From contig NZ_BCTO01000035.1 in the NCBI RefSeq assembly GCF_001571325.1, positions 1 through 64,000 on the forward strand: 64,000 nucleotides of DNA, written 5' to 3'. The stretch is from Delftia tsuruhatensis NBRC 16741. Its GTDB lineage: Bacteria > Pseudomonadota > Gammaproteobacteria > Burkholderiales > Burkholderiaceae_C. The notes beneath the pieces were generated by a model. That model was not told where the DNA came from. It saw nothing but the letters and a program-made list of their open reading frames with translations, and searched no databases. This document shows, piece after piece, positions 34,732 to 43,411 of this stretch; the stretch's first letter is position 1, and every line of letters starts with the position of its first letter. A program made the position numbers and the translations under genes.

Positions 34732-35088
34732 ATGTCACAAAAGCCTTCTTATCCGCGCGAGGAGCCCAGCTGGGACGGTTCGGCGCGGCCCGAAGCTGCC
34801 CGCAAGGAATCGGCCCCGCGCTACGAGCAGCAGCGGCGCGGGCCCGCGCCCGAACCGTGGCAGCGCGAGGAGCCTCCCAGCGAACAGGCACCTGCGCCCC
34901 GCAGGCCCGGCGAGCCTGCACGCGAGCGGCGCAGGCGCGGCGGATGGGGGCTGGGCCTGGCGGTCGTCGTCGGCCTGTGCATCGTCGCCGCGCTGCTGGC
35001 CGGCATGGTGCTGGTGGCGCGCGAGCAGGTACTGCGCAGCCAGGCGCCGCCCGTCACTGCCCCCATGGCGGTGCAGCCCGTGCGCTGA
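34732..35088 (+). CDS. Hypothetical single-pass membrane protein
   Basis: A 118-residue protein I do not recognise. The first ~75 residues are hydrophilic and rich in Arg, Glu, Pro and Ala (PREEPSWDGSARPE); a single hydrophobic helix follows (LGLAVVVGLCIVAALLAGMVLV), then a short tail. An ATG three codons upstream (34723) is an alternative start. It is divergent from the cyclodeaminase-type gene and 108 bp before ypfJ. Composition and a plausible membrane segment support a real gene; function unknown. Confidence 0.65.
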   Translation: MSQKPSYPREEPSWDGSARPEAARKESAPRYEQQRRGPAPEPWQREEPPSEQAPAPRRPGEPARERRRRGGWGLGLAVVVGLCIVAALLAGMVLVAREQVLRSQAPPVTAPMAVQPVR

Positions 35089-35196
35089 TACACGCCGTAT
35101 CATTGCCGGGACTGCGGACGCTGCGGCCCCGCAGGTTCCGACGTAATATCGCCGCCCGATGCTGCAGGCCGCAGCACAGATCCAGGAGCGAACACC

Positions 35197-36078
35197 ATGA
35201 GATGGGAAGGCAACCGCGAGTCGGACAATGTGGAGGACCGCCGTGATGACGGTGGTGGTGGCGGTGGTGGTCCCGTCTTTGGCGGGCGCAGCATCGGCAT
35301 CGGCACCATCGTCATCGCCCTGGTCGGTGGCTGGGTGCTGGGCATCAATCCGCTGACCATCCTGGGGGCGCTCAGCGGCGGCGCGCCGGTGCAGGTGCAG
35401 CAGCCCCAGGGGCCGGCCCACAAGCCGCCGGCCGACGACCAGCTCGCCCGCTTCGTCTCCACCGTGCTGGCCGATACCGAGGATGTGTGGCGCGAGGTGT
35501 TCCGCCAGGGCGGCGCCCAATATGCCGATCCCAAGCTCGTGCTGTTCCGCGGCGCCACGCCCACGGCCTGCGGCACGGGCCAGTCCGCCATGGGGCCGTT
35601 CTACTGCCCTGCCGACCAGAAGGTCTATATCGACCTGGGCTTCTACGAGACGCTCAAGAACCAGCTGGGCGCCCCCGGCGACTTTGCCCAGGCCTATGTG
35701 ATTGCCCATGAGGTGGGCCACCACGTGCAGAACCTGCTGGGCATCAGCGCCCAGGTGGACCGTGCGCGGGGCCGCGTCAGCAAGGTCGAATACAACCAGC
35801 TGTCGGTCAAGCTGGAGCTGCAGGCCGATTGCCTGGCGGGCGTCTGGGCGAACCGCGCGCAAAGCGCACGCCAGATCCTGGAGCAGGGCGATGTGGAGTC
35901 GGCCATGAATGCCGCTTCCAAGATCGGCGACGACGCCCTGCAGCGCGCCGGTGGCGGCGCCGTCGTGCCCGACAGTTTCACGCATGGCACCAGTGCCCAG
36001 CGCCAGCGCTGGTTCAGCACCGGTCTGCGCACCGGCAGCGTCAAGTCCTGCGACACTTTCTCGGCCGCTTCGCTTTGA
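35197..36078 (+). CDS. ypfJ: YpfJ-type neutral zinc metallopeptidase
   Basis: A 293-residue putative membrane-anchored zincin. N-terminal [16 protein letters not shown] is the family hallmark, followed by a Gly-rich stretch and one membrane helix (about residues 35-60). The catalytic HEVGHH (zinc ligands His171 and His175, Glu172) lies mid-protein, and [13 protein letters not shown] provides the likely third ligand. [10 protein letters not shown] near the C-terminus is also conserved. The role in vivo is poorly defined. Downstream is an interspersed repeat, then the RNA helicase. Confidence 0.9.
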   Translation: MRWEGNRESDNVEDRRDDGGGGGGGPVFGGRSIGIGTIVIALVGGWVLGINPLTILGALSGGAPVQVQQPQGPAHKPPADDQLARFVSTVLADTEDVWREVFRQGGAQYADPKLVLFRGATPTACGTGQSAMGPFYCPADQKVYIDLGFYETLKNQLGAPGDFAQAYVIAHEVGHHVQNLLGISAQVDRARGRVSKVEYNQLSVKLELQADCLAGVWANRAQSARQILEQGDVESAMNAASKIGDDALQRAGGGAVVPDSFTHGTSAQRQRWFSTGLRTGSVKSCDTFSAASL

Positions 36079-36082
36079 AAAA

Positions 36083-36138
36083 TGCCCCCCGAGGGGCGCT
36101 TTCCCATCTCGAGGCGGCGGCCCGGCGATGAAAAAATG
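36083..36138 (-). repeat. Interspersed intergenic repeat, copy B (uninterrupted, contains TTTTTCAT)
   Basis: Read on the minus strand it starts with T6CATCGCCGGGCCGCC, then AGATGGGAAAGCGCCCCTC and a G-run. This mirrors copy A at 29061-29110. TTTTTCAT lies at 36128-36135 on the minus strand. A second small hairpin, GCCCC/GGGGC (36084-36097), lies at its other end. It follows ypfJ and precedes the helicase gene. Confidence 0.75.
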
Positions 36139-36263
36139 CCCGCATAGCGGGCCCTCGTACCGGGTTTTTGCGGGTTGCGCTCACGCAACGCCATGCTTGT
36201 CCAGGTGCCAATTGGCGTTATTGCAACGCACAAATCGCGCTAGGTGCGACAATAGCGTCCTCA

Positions 36264-37760
36264 ATGACAAGCTCTTTCTCCAATCTCCAACTGGCCGAGT
36301 CCCTGGCGCGCGCCGTGGCCGACATGGGCTACGAGTCCATGACGCCCATCCAGGCGCAGGCCATTCCGGTTGTTCTGACCGGCAAGGATGTCATGGGCGC
36401 AGCCCAGACCGGCACGGGCAAGACGGCAGCGTTCTCGCTGCCGTTGCTGCAGCGGCTGATGCGCCACGAAAATGCCTCCGCTTCGCCTGCACGGCACCCC
36501 GTGCGGGCGTTGGTGCTTTTGCCCACGCGCGAACTGGCGGACCAGGTGGCTCAGCAGATCGCCCAGTACGCCAAGTACACCAAGCTGCGCAGCACCGTGG
36601 TGTTCGGTGGCATGGACATGAAACCGCAGACGCTGGAACTGAAAAAGGGCGTCGAGGTGCTGGTGGCCACGCCGGGCCGGCTGCTTGACCATATCGAAGC
36701 CAAGAACGTGGTGCTCAACCAGGTCGAGTACGTGGTGCTCGACGAGGCGGACCGCATGCTGGACATCGGCTTCCTGCCCGACCTGCAGCGCATCCTGTCC
36801 CATCTGCCCAAGACACGCACCACCTTGCTGTTCAGCGCCACCTTCTCGCCCGAGATCAAGCGCCTGGCCGGCAGCTACCTGCAAGACCCCGTCACCATCG
36901 AAGTGGCCCGTCCCAACGAGACGGCGTCCACGGTGGAGCAGCGCTTCTACAGCGTCAGCGACGACGACAAGCGCTATGCGCTGCGTTCGCTGCTCAAGCA
37001 GCGCGAGATCCGCCAGGCCTTCGTCTTTTCCAACAGCAAGCTGGGCTGCGCCCGCCTGACGCGGGCGCTGGAGCGCGACGGTTTGCGCGCAACGGCGCTG
37101 CACGGCGACAAGAGCCAGGACGAGCGCCTGAAGGCGCTTGAAGCCTTCAAGCGCGGCGAGGTCGATCTGCTGGTGTGTACCGATGTCGCGGCCCGCGGCC
37201 TGGACATCAAGGACGTGCCGGCCGTCTTCAACTACGACGTGCCCTTCAACGCCGAAGACTATGTGCACCGCATCGGCCGCACGGGCCGCGCAGGCGCCTC
37301 CGGCATTGCCGTGACCCTGGTGACCAGCCACGATGCGCGCCTGGTGGGCGAGATCGAGAAGCTCATCAAGAAGAAGATCAACGTCGAAACCTGCCCCATG
37401 GAAGATTTCCGCGGCAGCGCACCGCGTGGTCACCGTTTCGACGAGCTGCCGCGCCAAGGCGCTGGCGGCGGGTACGGTCGTGAACGGGATCGCGGTGGCG
37501 AGCGTGGCGATCGCGGTGCCGATGCAGCACGGGGCAGCACGGGCTTCGGCCATCGCGGCTCGCGCATGGCCCAGCGCCCGGCGCATTCCGACCCCTTCTT
37601 CGACAAGCCCTATGAGCCTTCGGCCAGCGCCGACGCCAACTGGGAAAGCCAGCGCGCTGCGCCCAAGGCCGGCGGCAACATCAAGCCCAAGCGCAAGCTG
37701 GCGGCGCTGTTCAAGGCACCGGTCGCGCCCGCCGCGCCCGTCGCCACCTCCGAGGTCTGA
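36264..37760 (+). CDS. rhlE: DEAD-box RNA helicase, RhlE type
   Basis: A 498-residue ATP-dependent RNA helicase. Motif Q (TPIQAQAIP), motif I AQTGTGKT with Lys53, PTRELA (Ia), TPGRLLD (Ib), DEAD at 160-163, SAT (III), and in the second RecA domain VFSNSK, TDVAARGLDI (V) and HRIGRTGRAG (VI) are all present. The C-terminal ~120 residues are a Gly/Arg-rich basic tail with RGHRF and RERDRGGERGDRG, followed by KPKRKLAALF, as in RhlE-type proteins of betaproteobacteria. It is monocistronic, ended by a bidirectional terminator. Confidence 0.93.
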   Translation: MTSSFSNLQLAESLARAVADMGYESMTPIQAQAIPVVLTGKDVMGAAQTGTGKTAAFSLPLLQRLMRHENASASPARHPVRALVLLPTRELADQVAQQIAQYAKYTKLRSTVVFGGMDMKPQTLELKKGVEVLVATPGRLLDHIEAKNVVLNQVEYVVLDEADRMLDIGFLPDLQRILSHLPKTRTTLLFSATFSPEIKRLAGSYLQDPVTIEVARPNETASTVEQRFYSVSDDDKRYALRSLLKQREIRQAFVFSNSKLGCARLTRALERDGLRATALHGDKSQDERLKALEAFKRGEVDLLVCTDVAARGLDIKDVPAVFNYDVPFNAEDYVHRIGRTGRAGASGIAVTLVTSHDARLVGEIEKLIKKKINVETCPMEDFRGSAPRGHRFDELPRQGAGGGYGRERDRGGERGDRGADAARGSTGFGHRGSRMAQRPAHSDPFFDKPYEPSASADANWESQRAAPKAGGNIKPKRKLAALFKAPVAPAAPVATSEV

Positions 37761-37790
37761 GCGCCGCACACGCGGCCTGCCTCCCGAATA

Positions 37791-37814
37791 ACGCCTGCCT
37801 TGCAGGCGTTTTTT
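37791..37814. terminator. Terminator between rhlE and apaH
   Basis: Stem ACGCCTGC (37791-37798) / GCAGGCGT (37802-37809), three-base loop, T6. It ends rhlE on the plus strand; the convergent apaH gene stops 25 bp further on. Confidence 0.88.
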
Positions 37815-37838
37815 CATGGGTGCACGGGCTGCTCCCGA

Positions 37839-38684
37839 TCAGCCTGGGGCCTGGGCCTGCGGGCAATCCACCTGGATCAGCTCCCTGTCCGCCAGATGGT
37901 CGCCGAAGCGCATCATGCTCAGGCAGCCACCCCAGACGCAGCCCGTGTCCAGCGCCACCAGATCGGGCCGGTTGATATGGCCCAGCGTGGACCAGTGGCC
38001 AAAGGCAATGGGCACGCCCGCCGTGGCGCGGCCCGGCACATCGAACCAGGGCATGAGTCCTGGCGCCGCCTGCTCTGCCGACTCCGTGCTGTCGAAATCC
38101 ATGACCCCCTGAGCGCTGCAAAAACGCAGCCGGGTCAGCGCGTTGACGATGACACGCAGCCGTTCCCAGCCCTGCAGATCCGGCGACCAGCGATCGGGCT
38201 GGTTGCCGTACATGGCTTGCAGGAAATCCGGCAATTGTGCGCTGCGAAGTACCGTGTGCACCTCGCCTGCAAGGTCCATCACTTCCTGGGCGGTCCACTG
38301 CGGCAGCACGCCTGCGTGGACCATCAGCAGCTCATCGCCATGCACCGTGCGGTGGCTGCGCGCCAGCGGCTGCTGTCGCAGCCAGTCCAGCAGCTGGTCA
38401 CGATCGGGCGCTTGCAGCACCTGGGCCAAGGTGTCGCGGCGGCTGTTGCGGCGCACGCCGTGGGCGGCGGCCAGCAGGTGCAGGTCATGGTTGCCCAGCA
38501 GGGCGCGCATGGAGTCGCCGGCGGCCATGCAGGTGCGCAGTACCTTGTCCGATGCCGGGCCGCGATTCACCAGGTCGCCGAGGATGTACAAGGTATCGCG
38601 GCTGGCGGAGAAATCCACGCGTTGCAGCAGGCGCTCAAAGGCGTCGTGGCATCCCTGGATATCACCGATACAGTAAAGTGCCAT
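37839..38684 (-). CDS. apaH: Symmetrical bis(5'-nucleosyl)-tetraphosphatase ApaH
   Basis: A 281-residue metallophosphatase hydrolysing Ap4A to two ADP. Metal-binding motifs GDIQGCHD (residues 7-14), GDLVNRGP, GNHD and VHAGVLP are all in place, and FGHWSTLGH and ALDTGCVWGG are ApaH-type C-terminal motifs. ATG at 38684 begins MALYCIGDIQGC; the frame extends far upstream but that part lies under the divergent CNNM gene and is not credible. It is divergent from the CNNM gene (24 bp) and convergent with rhlE. Confidence 0.94.
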   Translation of the reverse strand: MALYCIGDIQGCHDAFERLLQRVDFSASRDTLYILGDLVNRGPASDKVLRTCMAAGDSMRALLGNHDLHLLAAAHGVRRNSRRDTLAQVLQAPDRDQLLDWLRQQPLARSHRTVHGDELLMVHAGVLPQWTAQEVMDLAGEVHTVLRSAQLPDFLQAMYGNQPDRWSPDLQGWERLRVIVNALTRLRFCSAQGVMDFDSTESAEQAAPGLMPWFDVPGRATAGVPIAFGHWSTLGHINRPDLVALDTGCVWGGCLSMMRFGDHLADRELIQVDCPQAQAPG

Positions 38685-38708
38685 GGTCTTCTTTCTGATA
38701 TACGAACC

Positions 38709-40022
38709 ATGGATTTTCTGCTGATCGCGTTGCTTACGCTGCTCAATGGGGTGTTTGCAATGTCCGAATTGGCACTGGCCTCCAGCCGCAAGGCTCGGTT
38801 GGTGGCACTGGCTGAAACAGGCGACAAGGGGGCGGTGGCGGCACTGGCCTTGCTCGACAACCCCACGCAATTTCTTTCTTCGGTGCAGGTGGGCATCACC
38901 TCCATCGGCCTGCTCAACGGTATCCTGGGTGAGGCGGCCTTCAGCGACGGACTGGCCGCATGGCTGCTGGGCCTGGGCGTTCCAGAGCGCGCAGCCAGCA
39001 TTTCGGCAACGGCAGTCGTCGTGACCGTGATCACCTTCGTCACCATCGTTTTCGGCGAGCTGGTGCCCAAGCGCATCGGCCAGCTCTATCCCGAAACCGT
39101 GGCCATCGTGGTCTCGCGGCCCATGACGTGGGTGGCGTCGGCAGCCAAGCCTTTTGTGCGGCTGCTGGCCTTCTCCACCCGCGCCATGCTGACCTTGCTG
39201 CGCATCAATGAATCGGCGGCACGCTCCGTGACCGAGGAGGAGATCGCGGCCAGCCTTGCCGAGGGCCGCGATGCCGGCGTCATCGAGGCCAGCGAACATC
39301 AGATGGTGCAGAACGTCTTCCATCTCGATGACCGCTCGCTGACGTCGATCATGGTGCCGCGCGGCGATGTGCAATGGCTGGATGCCGACATGACCGTCAC
39401 CGAGGCATTGCAGGCCTCGGCCGATGACCACGCAAAGGGCGGCCATTCCTGGTATCCGGTGTGCCGCAATTCCCTTGATGACGTGGTCGGCATCATCAGC
39501 GTGGCGCGCCTGCTGGCATTGGGTCCCGATGCGGCGGGCTCCACGCTCTACGAGCATGTGCTGCCGGCCTCGTTCCTGCCCGAGACGCTCAGCGCCATGG
39601 AACTGCTGGAGCAATTGCGTGCCCGATCCGGGCGCATGGTGTTCGTGGTGGATGAATATGGCGTGGTGCAGGGCATCATGACGCCGCGCGATTTGCTGGA
39701 GGCGATTACCGGCGAGTTACAGCCTGTGACCGAAACGGAAGCATGGGCCATGCAGCGTGGGGATGGCTCCTGGTTATTGGACGGGCTGATGCCCATATCG
39801 GAGCTGAAGGCGCGCCTCGATATTCGTGACCTGCCCGATGAGCACCGTGGCCGATACAACACCGTTGCCGGCCTTCTCATGGCGGAAAGCGGTCATTTGC
39901 CGGTTCTGGGAGAGCGGATCAGCTGCGCGGGCTGGATCTTCGAGGTGATTGATCTCGATGGCAAACGCATTGACAAGGTGCTTGCCATTTCGGAATTATC
40001 CGAAGGCTCCTCGCTGCAATAG
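38709..40022 (+). CDS. CNNM/CorC-type (hemolysin family) membrane protein with CBS domains
   Basis: A 437-residue membrane protein. The N-terminal DUF21/CNNM domain (about residues 1-175) has three to four helices with NGVFAMSELALASSRK and FGELVPKRIGQLYPE. Two CBS domains follow (about 205-330; SIMVPRGDVQWLD, FVVDEYGVVQGIMTPRDLLEAI) and then a CorC/HlyC C-terminal domain (RYNTVAGLLM). Related proteins take part in Mg/Co efflux; the ytfL/yhdP subgroup is closest, but substrate is uncertain. The start MDFLLIALLTLLNG is the natural one, 24 bp from apaH on the opposite strand. Confidence 0.88.
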   Translation: MDFLLIALLTLLNGVFAMSELALASSRKARLVALAETGDKGAVAALALLDNPTQFLSSVQVGITSIGLLNGILGEAAFSDGLAAWLLGLGVPERAASISATAVVVTVITFVTIVFGELVPKRIGQLYPETVAIVVSRPMTWVASAAKPFVRLLAFSTRAMLTLLRINESAARSVTEEEIAASLAEGRDAGVIEASEHQMVQNVFHLDDRSLTSIMVPRGDVQWLDADMTVTEALQASADDHAKGGHSWYPVCRNSLDDVVGIISVARLLALGPDAAGSTLYEHVLPASFLPETLSAMELLEQLRARSGRMVFVVDEYGVVQGIMTPRDLLEAITGELQPVTETEAWAMQRGDGSWLLDGLMPISELKARLDIRDLPDEHRGRYNTVAGLLMAESGHLPVLGERISCAGWIFEVIDLDGKRIDKVLAISELSEGSSLQ

Positions 40023-40122
40023 GCAACTGCGATATTGTGGATTTTGCTTACATGCGTCTTGCCCTGTAGGGCGATTATGTTTTTATAATGAAAGCTCTTA
40101 AACAACTTTCAAGGCGCACACC

Positions 40123-40416
40123 ATGAGCTCTTACAAGGAATTGCTGAAGCAGCGACAGGAACTGGAGCAACAGATCCAGGAAGCGCGCAAGCGTGAACTG
40201 TCTGACGCCGTGGGCAAGGTTCGCAATTTGATTGCCGAATATGGCCTGACTGCGGATGACGTCTTTCCTTCGGCTCGTGGTCGCGGCAATGCGGGTGCAA
40301 CGGGCACCAAGGTGGCGCCCAAGTACCGTGATCCCGCCACTGGCCAGACCTGGACCGGACGCGGCAAGCCGCCGAAGTGGATTCAGAATCAGGACCGCGA
40401 AAAGTTCGTCATCTGA
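40123..40416 (+). CDS. H-NS family histone-like DNA-binding protein
   Basis: A 97-residue nucleoid protein. The N-terminal coiled coil (SYKELLKQRQELEQQIQEARKRE) drives oligomerisation; the C-terminal DNA-binding domain YRDPATGQTWTGRGKPPKWI is the classic H-NS/Bv3F type of betaproteobacteria. It may silence horizontally acquired DNA, and the ICE lies 11 kb away, but no link is shown. It is monocistronic, with its own terminator. Confidence 0.93.
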   Translation: MSSYKELLKQRQELEQQIQEARKRELSDAVGKVRNLIAEYGLTADDVFPSARGRGNAGATGTKVAPKYRDPATGQTWTGRGKPPKWIQNQDREKFVI

Positions 40417-40440
40417 TTTTTCCATCGCGCATGTTGAAAG

Positions 40441-40464
40441 AGCCCGCCTTGTGCGGGCTTTTTT
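40441..40464 (+). terminator. Terminator of the H-NS-like gene
   Basis: Stem AGCCCGC (40441-40447) / GCGGGCT (40453-40459), five-base loop CTTGT, T6. It lies 25 bp after the stop. Confidence 0.9.
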
Positions 40465-40499
40465 CATTGGCACGGCCATTTGTCAAAAATTGACTCGGT

Positions 40500-40514
40500 T
40501 GAGAATGACTATCA
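40500..40514. promoter_or_regulatory. Candidate Fur box without an obvious iron gene
   Basis: TGAGAAT-G-ACTATCA matches the 7-1-7 Fur consensus TGATAAT-N-ATTATCA in 12 of the 14 arm positions. A -35-like TTGACT (40490-40495) and -10-like TATCAT (40510-40515) overlap it, though their 14-bp spacing is short. The left arm TGAGAAT recurs before feoA at 56504. Nothing known to be iron-related lies directly downstream. Confidence 0.6.
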
Positions 40515-40515
40515 T

Positions 40516-40791
40516 GCGCTGTGCAAAGCGTGGGCCTGTGCACGGACATTGCGCGGCGGCGATGCCAGGGCCGATTCCTGGCGGTAACGCAAAATGCACG
40601 GTGCCAGTGATGCACCTTGCGGCAGTTTGGAGCATGCGAGGTGGGTGTTTCCGGGTCTTGGCGTCTCAACGCATGGCGGATGCATGCGTGTTTCAGACAA
40701 ATCCGATGATTTTTTGATTTTCTTCAGTGGTGGCCGACTTGAATATCCAGGCACCAGCCACCATGGGCGAAGGCAGGGGCACAATACGCGC
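40516..40791 (+). other. Non-coding region between Fur-like box and monooxygenase gene
   Basis: This is the larger part of a 375-bp gene-free gap (40417-40791). A frame of about 70 codons beginning at 40507 has no recognisable content. A hairpin ACGCATG (40669-40675) / CATGCGT (40683-40689) precedes TTTTTT at 40710-40715 by 20 bases. It could be a leader of the monooxygenase gene or a small RNA; neither is established. Confidence 0.4.
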
Positions 40792-42000
40792 ATGAACAAG
40801 CAGGTGTTGATTGCCGGCGGCGGCATTGGTGGCCTGGCTGCCGCGATTGGTGCATCGCGGGCGGGCTGGGAAGTGCGTCTTTTCGAACAGGCTCGCGTGC
40901 TCAGCGAAGTGGGGGCTGGAATCCAGCTGGGGCCGAATGTGGTGCGCCGCCTGCAGGCCTGGGGCCTGCAAAAGCCGCTGCAGCAGGTGGTGGCGCTGCC
41001 GGACAGCCTGCGGGTGCGCAGCGCCGCCACAGGGCAGGAACTGGGGCACATGCCTCTGGGCAGCGAGGCCGTGCATCGCTACGGCGCTGCCTACGCCACC
41101 ATCCACCGGGCCGATCTGCAGCAGCTGCTGAAGGAAGCCGCTCAGACTTATCCGGGCATGCACCTGAACCTGGGCCAGCCCATTGAAGGCTTTTCCGAAA
41201 CGGACGGCGTGGTCACCGTGCGAACCCAGGCCGGCAAGCTGATCGAAGGCGATGCCCTGGTCGCTGCCGACGGCGTGCGCAGCGTCCTGCGCCAGCAGCT
41301 GCTGGGCGACGGCCCGCCGCGTGTCACCGGGCACCTGGCCTACCGCGCCCTGGTGCACCAGGCCCAGTTGCCCAAGCGGCTGCGTGCCACTGATGTCACG
41401 GCCTGGCTGGGCTCGCGCATGCATGCCATCCAGTACCCCGTGCGCCGGGGCGAGCTGCAGAACCTGGTGGTCATCGTCCAGGGCTCGGCGCCCGAGGACC
41501 TGGCGAACTGGGACCACGCGGGCAATCTCGATGATCTGGTGCGGGTGCTGCAGGGCAGCTGCCCGCAGCTGCTGGACCTGGTCCAGCATGTGCCTGCCGC
41601 TGGCGGTGACTGGCGGCTGTGGCCGGTGGGCGATCGCCCGCCCGTGCAATCGGCCGCGCAGATGGCGCGCGGCGTGGTGGCGCTGCTGGGCGATGCCGCC
41701 CACCCCATGCGACCCTATCTGGCCCAGGGCGCCGGCATGGCGATTGAAGATGCAGCGGAGCTGCAGCGCGCCCTGTCCATGCATGACCTGGATGTGAACA
41801 TGCGCCTGCGCCGCTACGCGCTCAATCGCTGGCAGCGCAATGCGCGCGTGCAGGCGCGCTCGCAGCGCAACGGCCGCATCTTCCATGCCACGGGTCCGGT
41901 GCGCTGGGGGCGTGACCTGTCACTGCGCCTGCTGGGCTCCCGGCTGATGGATCTGCCTTGGCTGTACCGTGGCGATGGCTCGGCCGCCAACGCCTTGTAG
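40792..42000 (+). CDS. FAD-dependent aromatic-ring monooxygenase (salicylate / 3-hydroxybenzoate hydroxylase-like)
   Basis: A 402-residue class A flavoprotein monooxygenase. It has GGGIGGLAAA at residues 8-17 (dinucleotide fold), the DG motif in ALVAADGVRSVLR, and the GD motif in VVALLGDAAHPMRPYLAQGAGMAIEDAAEL. The length and motifs fit salicylate or 3-hydroxybenzoate hydroxylases. Substrate cannot be read from the sequence. It is not clearly a kynurenine 3-monooxygenase: there is no C-terminal membrane region and the kyn genes nearby form a complete anthranilate route without one. It follows a Fur-like box by ~280 bp. Confidence 0.82.
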   Translation: MNKQVLIAGGGIGGLAAAIGASRAGWEVRLFEQARVLSEVGAGIQLGPNVVRRLQAWGLQKPLQQVVALPDSLRVRSAATGQELGHMPLGSEAVHRYGAAYATIHRADLQQLLKEAAQTYPGMHLNLGQPIEGFSETDGVVTVRTQAGKLIEGDALVAADGVRSVLRQQLLGDGPPRVTGHLAYRALVHQAQLPKRLRATDVTAWLGSRMHAIQYPVRRGELQNLVVIVQGSAPEDLANWDHAGNLDDLVRVLQGSCPQLLDLVQHVPAAGGDWRLWPVGDRPPVQSAAQMARGVVALLGDAAHPMRPYLAQGAGMAIEDAAELQRALSMHDLDVNMRLRRYALNRWQRNARVQARSQRNGRIFHATGPVRWGRDLSLRLLGSRLMDLPWLYRGDGSAANAL

Positions 42001-42018
42001 AGGCACAGACTCCGGCCG

Positions 42019-43320
42019 CTAGGCGGCGGATGCCTGGCGCAGCAGCGGCGAGGAGGGCAGGAAACGGAACGCGGTTGACGCACCGACGAGGGTGGCCGCA
42101 ATCGAGATCATCACGGCCTTGTAGGGCTCCACGCCCCAGGCCTCGGCCCAGGCCGCCACCCAGCCCGTGAACCATTGCACCAGGGCCACGCCCAGGAACA
42201 TGGCCATGGTGAACAGCGACAGCGCGCGGCCGGTCATCTCGGGCGGGTAGGAAGCGCGCACATCGGCGTACTGCAGCACCGAATAGCCCGACAGCAGGCC
42301 CATGGCGAAGATCAGCGCCACATTGGTCCAGCCATGGTGCAAAAAGGCCATGAGCATGAACAGGCTGCCCATGAGCAGCGAGTAATTGGTGAGCCAGCGC
42401 CGGCGCCGCCCTGGGCCGGGATCCATGCGCCCGAAAATCGCGGGGCTGAACAGCGAGATCATCGATACGACCAGCGCCACATTGCCGCTTTCCACCAGCG
42501 AAAAGCCATAGCGATGGATGAGCAGCGGCCCCAGCCACAGGCCGCGCAGCGCCAGAAACGATGCATAGCAGGCCATGGCCAGCAGGACGATACCCAGCGT
42601 GTGCGGCAGCGTGAACAGCTCGGCCATGCGGCGTGCCGCCACGCCCCAGCTTTCCCGTGCGGCGGTCTGTGCTCCGCGGCGGGCGGGCTCGTGCACGCGC
42701 CACCAGATCAGCAGCCACGACAGGGCCGACATCACGGCCAGCAGCGCAAAGCCCGAGCGCCAGCCGAAATGCTGGACCAGCCAGGCCAGCGGCGTGCCTG
42801 TGAACAGCAGCCCCAAGCCGCCCACGCCCATGCCCACGCCCGACAGAAAGGCGAAGCGGTCCACGGGAAAGTGGCGCGAGATGAACATGGTGCAGGCCAG
42901 GAAGGCCGGCGAGCAGCCCACGCCGATCAGCAACTGGCCCACCATCAGCCAGCCGTAATTGGGTGCGGCGGCGGACAGTGCCGACCCCGCGATCGCCAGC
43001 GGAAACGACAGCAGCACCGTGCGGCGCAGGCCGTAGAGATCCATGCCGATGCCCATGAGCAACTGGGCCACGCCGAAGGACAGTCCGAACAGGCCCGCAA
43101 AGGCCCCCAGCGACTGGGCCGTAAGCCCGAAATCCTGCTGCAGGTCGGTCGCCATGACCGAGGTCGTGGTGCGAAAGGCCTGGCTCAGCGCAAAGGCCGA
43201 GAGCAGGGCCAGCAGCATGGCCCACAGCAGCTGGCTGCGTGGCGGCGGTGCTGCGGTGGAGGTCTGCGAAGCCTCTGTGTGTGTGTTGTTGTGTGGGGGC
43301 TGTTGCGGCGCTGCGGACAC
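42019..43320 (-). CDS. MFS transporter
   Basis: A 433-residue permease with twelve predicted helices after a ~28-residue hydrophilic N-terminus. The family motif between helices 2 and 3 reads GIGMDLYGLRR, and FAGLFGLSFGVAQLLMGIGMDLYG is typical of the MFS nitrate/aromatic-acid-type drug transporters. It lies 91 bp downstream of kynA copy 1 on the same strand, so a role in uptake or export of tryptophan-pathway aromatics is possible (inference). It converges on the FAD monooxygenase gene (18 bp apart). Confidence 0.85.
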   Translation of the reverse strand: MSAAPQQPPHNNTHTEASQTSTAAPPPRSQLLWAMLLALLSAFALSQAFRTTTSVMATDLQQDFGLTAQSLGAFAGLFGLSFGVAQLLMGIGMDLYGLRRTVLLSFPLAIAGSALSAAAPNYGWLMVGQLLIGVGCSPAFLACTMFISRHFPVDRFAFLSGVGMGVGGLGLLFTGTPLAWLVQHFGWRSGFALLAVMSALSWLLIWWRVHEPARRGAQTAARESWGVAARRMAELFTLPHTLGIVLLAMACYASFLALRGLWLGPLLIHRYGFSLVESGNVALVVSMISLFSPAIFGRMDPGPGRRRRWLTNYSLLMGSLFMLMAFLHHGWTNVALIFAMGLLSGYSVLQYADVRASYPPEMTGRALSLFTMAMFLGVALVQWFTGWVAAWAEAWGVEPYKAVMISIAATLVGASTAFRFLPSSPLLRQASAA

Positions 43321-43411
43321 GGTATTTCTCCTGGCGCCGCAGCTTACCCGTTTGCGCGCATGCGCGCTGTCGCCACCGCAGCGGTCTGCCGTCGGTGGCG
43401 CCCGCCAGTTC

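Noticed and set aside
37800-38708. 303-codon upstream extension of the CNNM gene frame
   Set aside because: It is antisense to apaH, which has all catalytic motifs; the CNNM protein starts naturally at 38709.
40507-40717. About 70-codon frame downstream of the Fur-like box
   Set aside because: No resemblance to HemP or any small iron-related protein, odd composition and no ribosome site; kept as non-coding.
40792-42000. Identification of the FAD monooxygenase as kynurenine 3-monooxygenase
   Set aside because: Motifs and length suit salicylate/3-hydroxybenzoate hydroxylases better, and the local kyn genes form an anthranilate route that needs no such enzyme.
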